From the IMG/VR virus record IMGVR_UViG_3300048922_000176, positions 1 to 22,753 of that record: a stretch of 22,753 bases of DNA; one strand, written 5' to 3'. This DNA comes from a virus. This document shows positions 19,154-22,753 of this stretch, piece after piece. Within the stretch, counting starts at the first letter, position 1; each line of letters opens with the position of its first letter. The notes beneath the pieces were generated by a model that made no database searches, was not told where the DNA came from, and worked only from the letters and a program-made list of their open reading frames with translations. The translations under genes were made by a program, and so were the position numbers.

Positions 19154-19734
19154 GAAGTCACCTCCGGGTAGATGCGGCGAGCGGTCTTGATGACCCGAGC
19201 CGTCAGGCCCGGTCCGCGGTTTCCGCCTGGGATGGACATGAAGCCGATGCCGCCGACGAAGCCCAGCGACTCCGCGACGAAGTGCAGACCGGAGAACGTG
19301 TCTGCGTCAAGCAGCCACACCTCGCCGGGCTTGGCGTCGTGCCACGGCTTCGGCTCCGGGTGAGTATCGAAGTAGGCGTATGCGGTGGAGGCGAATGCGC
19401 TCGGGTGAGCTACCCGAGGCTCAGACCGGAAGTAATCCAGCGACCGCCCGGTGCTCAACCTCAGAACCCGCACCGGCTGACCATCGCGCGGTTCCAGGAC
19501 GACGAAATCCGGGTCCGCGGGATACCGCCACCATCCGAGGCGGGCATCCTCCTCAGCCCGAACAGCCTCCGCGACCGCGTCCCACTGTCGCGGGTCGAAG
19601 TAGGTCTGCACGCGCTCCGGCCTTGTGAAGCCGGGGACCGGCACCGGGTCCCGGTCTTCCACCGAGCGACGCACGCCGATGGCGCCGGGGTGCTCCCGCA
19701 CGATCACTCCGTTGGATGCGGTGAAGTCGTTCAT
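19150..19734 (-). CDS. Hypothetical protein (194 aa)
   Basis: MNDFTASNGVIVREHPGAIG, RVQTYFDPRQWDAVAEAVRA, ARLGWWRYPADPDFVVLEPR, TGRSLDYFRSEP and GEVWLLDADTFSGLHFVAES. The part to about residue 100 recalls small phage proteins built from NGV-type strands; the rest is unfamiliar. ATG at 19734 overlaps the upstream stop (ATGA). It lies between the C2H2-type protein and the HTH protein. No catalytic signature is obvious. Confidence 0.65.
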   Translation of the reverse strand: MNDFTASNGVIVREHPGAIGVRRSVEDRDPVPVPGFTRPERVQTYFDPRQWDAVAEAVRAEEDARLGWWRYPADPDFVVLEPRDGQPVRVLRLSTGRSLDYFRSEPRVAHPSAFASTAYAYFDTHPEPKPWHDAKPGEVWLLDADTFSGLHFVAESLGFVGGIGFMSIPGGNRGPGLTARVIKTARRIYPEVTS

Positions 19735-20129
19735 GATGCATCTCCGTCCGTGGGCGTGGCGAAGTCGGGGTGCTGGCCCTTCATGTGCGCGCGGACGTCC
19801 TGGAACGACCTGTTGCAGCACGGGCACACACCGGCAGCGATCCGGTTACGGAGGCGGGTGACCTGCCCCTTCTGCGCGCGTCGCTGGCGCTCGGTCGCCT
19901 GCAGTTGGTCACTGGTGCTCGTAAGTTGCGCCTCGACGGACCGGAGGCGGGCGCGGAGCTTCTCCGCTTCGCTCTCCTGCGGGTAGTACTGCTTGTGCCC
20001 GTTGGGGCAGTAGAACGTGCGGTGGTCCGCGCGGCGTGCGGCGATGAAGCTCTCCGTTGCCGCGAATGTCACGCCGCATTCGCTGCACTCGATCGACGCG
20101 AGTGTCGCGATGTGGGTTTGGGTGGTCAT
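19731..20129 (-). CDS. Zinc-finger/coiled-coil protein (132 aa)
   Basis: An N-terminal zinc site, CSECGVTFAATESF...TFYCPNGH (residues 15-45), is followed by a coiled coil (EAEKLRARLRSVEAQLTSTS, about 54-95), then a C2H2-like finger CPCCNRSFQDVRAHMKGQHP (102-121). This three-part layout is a recurrent phage protein in which the finger probably contacts nucleic acid. ATG at 20129 overlaps the exonuclease stop (ATGA). Its neighbour suggests a link to recombination or replication, but that is inferred from context. Confidence 0.8.
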   Translation of the reverse strand: MTTQTHIATLASIECSECGVTFAATESFIAARRADHRTFYCPNGHKQYYPQESEAEKLRARLRSVEAQLTSTSDQLQATERQRRAQKGQVTRLRNRIAAGVCPCCNRSFQDVRAHMKGQHPDFATPTDGDAS

Positions 20130-21085
20130 GCTGCATCTCCGTTCGGTGCGATGCGGAACCCGGGCGTCGCCGCCACGGTCTTGGCGTAGATGGATCCGGC
20201 CAGCTCGCGGGTGGCCGCGGCGCGCTGCTCAAGGTCGGTGACCTCGGCGAACGTCTCCGGTTCGGCTTCGGCCCACGCGTCCTCGTCCAGGACGGTCTTC
20301 GACTTCGGGGTGAAGGTGAGGGAGGCGTGCGATCCCTCGCGGCGGAGGACGTCGGTCGGGTTCTGCTCAGCGATCCACGCGTCGATGACGGGGCGGGCGG
20401 TCTTCTTCAGCGCCTCCCCCTCGGCGGCGATGGCGAGGCCGCGGGCGTACCGTGTGAACGCCTCGTCCACCTCGTCGGGGATTCCGTCGATGGCGGGCGC
20501 GCCGGCCGCGCGCCACGCGATGAAGTCGTCCGCCTGCCGGGCGAGCACGGCGATGCGGTCATCGTCCCGCTCGATCCACCGGTGATGGATGCGGTCCTCC
20601 CCCTCAACCATCCAGGCGTACAGCCACCAGTTGAGGCCGGTCACCCACATGCCGAACTGCATCTGGTCGTAGTGGTCGACGGGGACGTCGATGGCGGCGG
20701 TCTTCTCGCGGCGCTTCACCTCGGCACCGAAGTTGCCAAAGATCGCGTGGTGGCCGAGTCCGTCCGGGGTGGCCCGGTGCAGCGGGTGCTCCGGGTGCGC
20801 GAGGAGCGCGTTCGATCCCGCCAGCGCGGTGACGCCGGCAAGCTGCGCCGCGGCGGCGATGATGACCGGTTCGAGCTCGTGGCCACGCTTCGTGTGCTGG
20901 TTGCCGTGGAAGGTGGAGCCGTTGAGCTTGCCGTCGAGGATGGCGCGGCGCGCCTTGATGCTGCCGACGGCGATCGCGTGGATCTCCGATGCGGTGACGC
21001 CCTCGGCGCGGGCCTCGTGCCACACGTCCTCGGGTGCGCCGTCGGCGACGACGACGATGAATTTGGGCTTCGTCGTCTCGGTCAT
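20126..21085 (-). CDS. YqaJ/lambda-exo-like recombination exonuclease (319 aa)
   Basis: STFHGNQHTKRGHELEPVII (57-76) carries the motif I glutamate in a G.ELEP context. TPDGL (106-110, Asp108) and GAEVKRREK (120-128, the ExK with Glu122 and Lys124) complete the PD-(D/E)xK centre, and DHYDQMQFGMWVTG (137-150) is the usual YxxQxQ helix. This is the YqaJ-type 5'-3' exonuclease that prepares ends for single-strand annealing. Length is normal. ATG at 21085 overlaps the upstream stop (ATGA). No RecT/Beta/Erf annealing partner is recognisable in the window. Confidence 0.88.
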   Translation of the reverse strand: MTETTKPKFIVVVADGAPEDVWHEARAEGVTASEIHAIAVGSIKARRAILDGKLNGSTFHGNQHTKRGHELEPVIIAAAAQLAGVTALAGSNALLAHPEHPLHRATPDGLGHHAIFGNFGAEVKRREKTAAIDVPVDHYDQMQFGMWVTGLNWWLYAWMVEGEDRIHHRWIERDDDRIAVLARQADDFIAWRAAGAPAIDGIPDEVDEAFTRYARGLAIAAEGEALKKTARPVIDAWIAEQNPTDVLRREGSHASLTFTPKSKTVLDEDAWAEAEPETFAEVTDLEQRAAATRELAGSIYAKTVAATPGFRIAPNGDAA

Positions 21086-21411
21086 GACCGACCGCCGTTC
21101 CCGCGGCACGCGCAATGCTCGTGCCAGCAGATCATCCCGTGCGGGGCGTGGCTGCACTCAGTGCAGGTGCGGACGACATAGGCGTCCGACTCGGGCGTCG
21201 CAGCGTCCACGGGGCGGCGCCCGCGTCCCTGCTGCTCTTCGCGCAGGTCGCGGCGAAGCTGGTCCCGCTCGTCCGCGATACGGAGCAGCAGGTCCACCTC
21301 GTCCGGAGCGAAGGACAGACGGTTATCTGGCCACCGCTCACGCCAGCTGCGGATGTCGGCGATGAGCCGTGTTTCGTGGGCCGCCTCGGCCTCGCTGCGC
21401 GTGGCGGTCAT
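21082..21411 (-). CDS. Hypothetical protein with C-terminal zinc site (109 aa)
   Basis: MTATRSEAEAAHETRLIADI and a charged helix (DEVDLLLRIADERDQLRRDL) lead to CTECSHAPHGMICWHEHCAC, a cysteine/histidine cluster fit for zinc. The first half is coiled-coil-like. ATG at 21411 overlaps the upstream stop (ATGA). The cluster may bind DNA or the adjacent exonuclease. The frame above it is shadow. Confidence 0.7.
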   Translation of the reverse strand: MTATRSEAEAAHETRLIADIRSWRERWPDNRLSFAPDEVDLLLRIADERDQLRRDLREEQQGRGRRPVDAATPESDAYVVRTCTECSHAPHGMICWHEHCACRGNGGRS

Positions 21412-21869
21412 CGCAGTGACCCGACCATGCGGCCTGGCGTGACGACGCAGTCCGCTACCGCTCGGGTGCCGTCGGAGAGGAGGTGCGGGACGGTGAGGAT
21501 GACCGTGTCGTCCTCCGGCATCCACTGGACCCGGTTGTCGCCGTCGGACGCGTCGAACGGGAAGCCGCCCCACACCTGCCGGGCGAGATCGATGATGGTG
21601 GACTCGTCCATCCACTTCGTCGCCTGGGCGAACACCCCGGCGAGGAGGTTGTCGGGCATGTGCTCGACGCGGCCGCCGTCGCCGTAGAACTCGGCGAAGA
21701 TCGCGTAGGCGCGGTCGTGCCAGTCGGCGCGGGTGATCTGGCGGGAGTGGTTCTCGAGGTTGATGAGGCATGCCCGCGCGACAGACGCGCGAGCCTTCGC
21801 CTCGAAGTCGTCGAGGTGGGCGAGCGCGCGTGCTCGACGCTGCTCTTCGGTGATGGCTGGACCCGGCAT
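21408..21869 (-). CDS. Hypothetical protein (153 aa)
   Basis: MPGPAITEEQRRARALAHLD then helices (EAKARASVARACLINLENHS, ADWHDRAYAIFAEFYGDGGR), WMDESTIIDLARQVWGGFPF and a strand-rich end (DDTVILTVPHLLSDGTRAVA). ATG at 21869 has AGGG about 9 bases upstream. It starts 36 bases after the membrane protein stop, one of the few gaps in this operon. No known domain recognised. Confidence 0.7.
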   Translation of the reverse strand: MPGPAITEEQRRARALAHLDDFEAKARASVARACLINLENHSRQITRADWHDRAYAIFAEFYGDGGRVEHMPDNLLAGVFAQATKWMDESTIIDLARQVWGGFPFDASDGDNRVQWMPEDDTVILTVPHLLSDGTRAVADCVVTPGRMVGSLR

Positions 21870-21905
21870 GATGTGCCCTTCGTTTCGGATCGCTGGCGAG
21901 AAAGG

Positions 21906-22148
21906 TCAGGTGGTCGGTGGGGACAGGTGCTCGACGTCGAGCGACCCGAGCGCGTCGGGGTGGGTCTCCGGGATGTCGGCGATCCACGGACCGCTGCCTC
22001 GCAGGGCGATGACGGCGAGGACTCCGCCGATCACGAGCGCGATCGCGAACGCGAGGCCGGGGTTGATCGCCGTCAGGAGGATGAGGGCGACGAGGGCGGC
22101 GAAGAACGCGGCGACGACCGCCACGGGGTGACGCTGCGCGGCGGTCAT
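21906..22148 (-). CDS. Small two-span membrane protein (80 aa)
   Basis: MTAAQRHPVAVVAAFFAALV, ALILLTAINPGLAFAIALVI and GGVLAVIALRG contain two hydrophobic helices (about residues 9-26 and 30-49). The acidic tail DIPETHPDALGSLDVEHLSP is soluble. ATG at 22148 fits the NNGGCATCATGA start context also seen at other genes. It lies early in the operon. Possible roles (superinfection exclusion, membrane anchoring) are guesses; the topology is what can be seen. Confidence 0.65.
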   Translation of the reverse strand: MTAAQRHPVAVVAAFFAALVALILLTAINPGLAFAIALVIGGVLAVIALRGSGPWIADIPETHPDALGSLDVEHLSPPTT

Positions 22149-22176
22149 GATGCTGCCGCCCAATATCCAGTGGAGA

Positions 22177-22359
22177 TCACTTGGCACCGCCCGTGCGGTA
22201 GTGCGGGGCGCCGTCCTCGGGATAGCCGCGCCCGTAGATCCTGGACGGGCTTTCTGCCAGAATCCGGCGGCTCCGGCGGACCCGGGCCTCGAAGAACAGG
22301 CTGAGCGCGAGGAATCCGAAGTTCAGGACCATCAGGACCGTGTTCACCACGAACAGCAA
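22177..22359 (-). CDS. Small membrane protein at operon start (60 aa), TTG start
   Basis: MLFVVNTVLMVLNFGFLALS is a strong transmembrane helix followed by the basic FFEARVRRSRR, so the chain probably ends inside the cell (a type with N-out, C-in). The rest is polar (GYPEDGAPHYRTGGAK). The start is a TTG at 22359, with no good ribosome-binding site; in-frame GTG codons follow within a few residues, so the exact start is open. A competing frame from ATG 22369 gives an arginine/proline-rich product and was rejected. This is the first minus-strand gene after the divergent junction. Confidence 0.5.
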   Translation of the reverse strand: MLFVVNTVLMVLNFGFLALSLFFEARVRRSRRILAESPSRIYGRGYPEDGAPHYRTGGAK

Positions 22360-22390
22360 AGGTCGTCATGATGCCACCGCCCCAGTGGAT

Positions 22391-22425
22391 GCCCCCGGCG
22401 CGTCGAAGGTTTCCGCGCCGGGGGC
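22391..22425. other. 12-bp perfect inverted repeat between divergent genes
   Basis: GCCCCCGGCGCG (22391-22402) pairs perfectly with 22414-22425 across 11 bases. No T-run follows either arm. It lies between the first minus-strand gene and the plus-strand gene, where an operator or insulating hairpin would sit. TTTCCG (22410-22415) and TACGAT (22432-22437), 16 bases apart, could be a weak plus-strand promoter. Confidence 0.4.
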
Positions 22426-22491
22426 GGCTCCTACGATCGGCTCAGATGCGTCACGGGATTCCGGCCCGGACGCGCCGACCGAAGGAGACTC

Positions 22492-22713
22492 ATGGACGAT
22501 GAGAAGCGTGAGCTTGTTGCCGAAGCCATGAAGGGTGTGGACGAGCTGATCGACGCTCAGCTTTCCGCCCCGAACATCGTCTTGAACGAAAGCGGCGGGA
22601 TCGACTTCGACGAGTGGGTGAAGTACGTCAACGTCATGACCCGGCTGTTGACCACCCAGGTTGCTCGGCTCACCGCACTCTCGGTCGCCCTCGCCGCGGA
22701 CGCCGACGCGTAG
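22492..22713 (+). CDS. Small acidic helical protein (73 aa), plus strand
   Basis: MDDEKRELVAEAMKGVDELI opens a helix-rich protein with few basic residues. It continues NESGGIDFDEWVKYVNVMTR and ends ALSVALAADADA. ATG has AAGGAG 5 bases upstream. It is the only convincing gene on the plus strand and is transcribed away from the long operon. I do not recognise it. Small acidic proteins at such divergent borders may be regulators or host-directed inhibitors, but nothing here proves it. Confidence 0.7.
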   Translation: MDDEKRELVAEAMKGVDELIDAQLSAPNIVLNESGGIDFDEWVKYVNVMTRLLTTQVARLTALSVALAADADA

Positions 22714-22753
22714 CCGAATCAGCGCGGCACGCTCGCGGCGCGTACCGAGGAGC

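Noticed and set aside
20057-21181. 374-codon plus-strand ORF antisense to the exonuclease
   Set aside because: Shadow; the minus strand carries a full nuclease active site with coupled start and stop.
22145-22369. 74-codon minus-strand ORF from ATG 22369
   Set aside because: Arg/Pro-rich product, out of frame with the clearly membrane-type ORF at 22177-22359; its overlap with the next ATG looks accidental.

Overview
The window looks like a piece of a temperate tailed phage (siphovirus with an HK97-fold capsid), probably a prophage, from a high-GC actinobacterium. A Microbacterium-like host is the best guess. The reasons are high GC, GTG and TTG starts, ATGA/GTGA gene overlaps, and the family mix. 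That mix is ClpP-type protease/scaffold, DUF2190-like decoration protein, LLPTP-repeat cytosine methyltransferase, YqaJ-type exonuclease and many small zinc-finger ORFs. No integrase, repressor, lysis or tail gene lies inside the window. Prophage status is inferred from gene order: early and replication genes run straight into the terminase genes, as in lambdoid prophages.

Layout, following transcription. Nearly everything is on the minus strand and is read from right to left. Only one small gene, at 22.5-22.7 kb, is on the plus strand. It diverges from the minus-strand operon across a 12-bp inverted repeat. From 22.36 kb down to 8.16 kb is one tightly packed operon: two small membrane proteins, a zinc-binding protein, a YqaJ/lambda-exo-like nuclease, a C2H2-type protein, a ParB-like HTH protein, a sliding-clamp-like protein, an adenine/N4-cytosine methyltransferase, an HNH protein, a cytosine-5 methyltransferase, a GIY-YIG-like protein, a winged-helix replication-type protein, two HTH proteins, and a run of small conserved phage proteins. 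Almost every junction is an ATGA or GTGA overlap, so translational coupling is the rule, and I used it to choose most starts.

The operon ends at a strong hairpin terminator (8051-8080). Leftward of it lies a roughly 400-base gene-free stretch (7644-8050) packed with perfect stems, a strong candidate for a structured RNA or a structured leader of the late operon. Then come a small conserved phage protein, three tiny ORFs, an HNH endonuclease, and a 374-base gene-free, inverted-repeat-rich segment that could hold the packaging (cos/pac) site. After that come the small and large terminase subunits, portal, ClpP-like protease with an internal scaffold start, decoration protein, major capsid protein, a small head protein, and the start of a head-tail connector running off the left edge.

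The most unusual items are five. (1) The structured non-coding region at 7.68-8.03 kb. (2) A well-formed +1-frame ORF with its own ribosome-binding site inside the cytosine methyltransferase gene. (3) A 16-bp palindrome, TGTCCAGNNGTGGACA, present three times. (4) A GIY-YIG-like gene with no stop codon before it runs out of frame across the next gene. (5) Duplicated gene-end sequences in the 8.5-9.5 kb accessory block. All family names come from reading motifs by eye; no database search was run.
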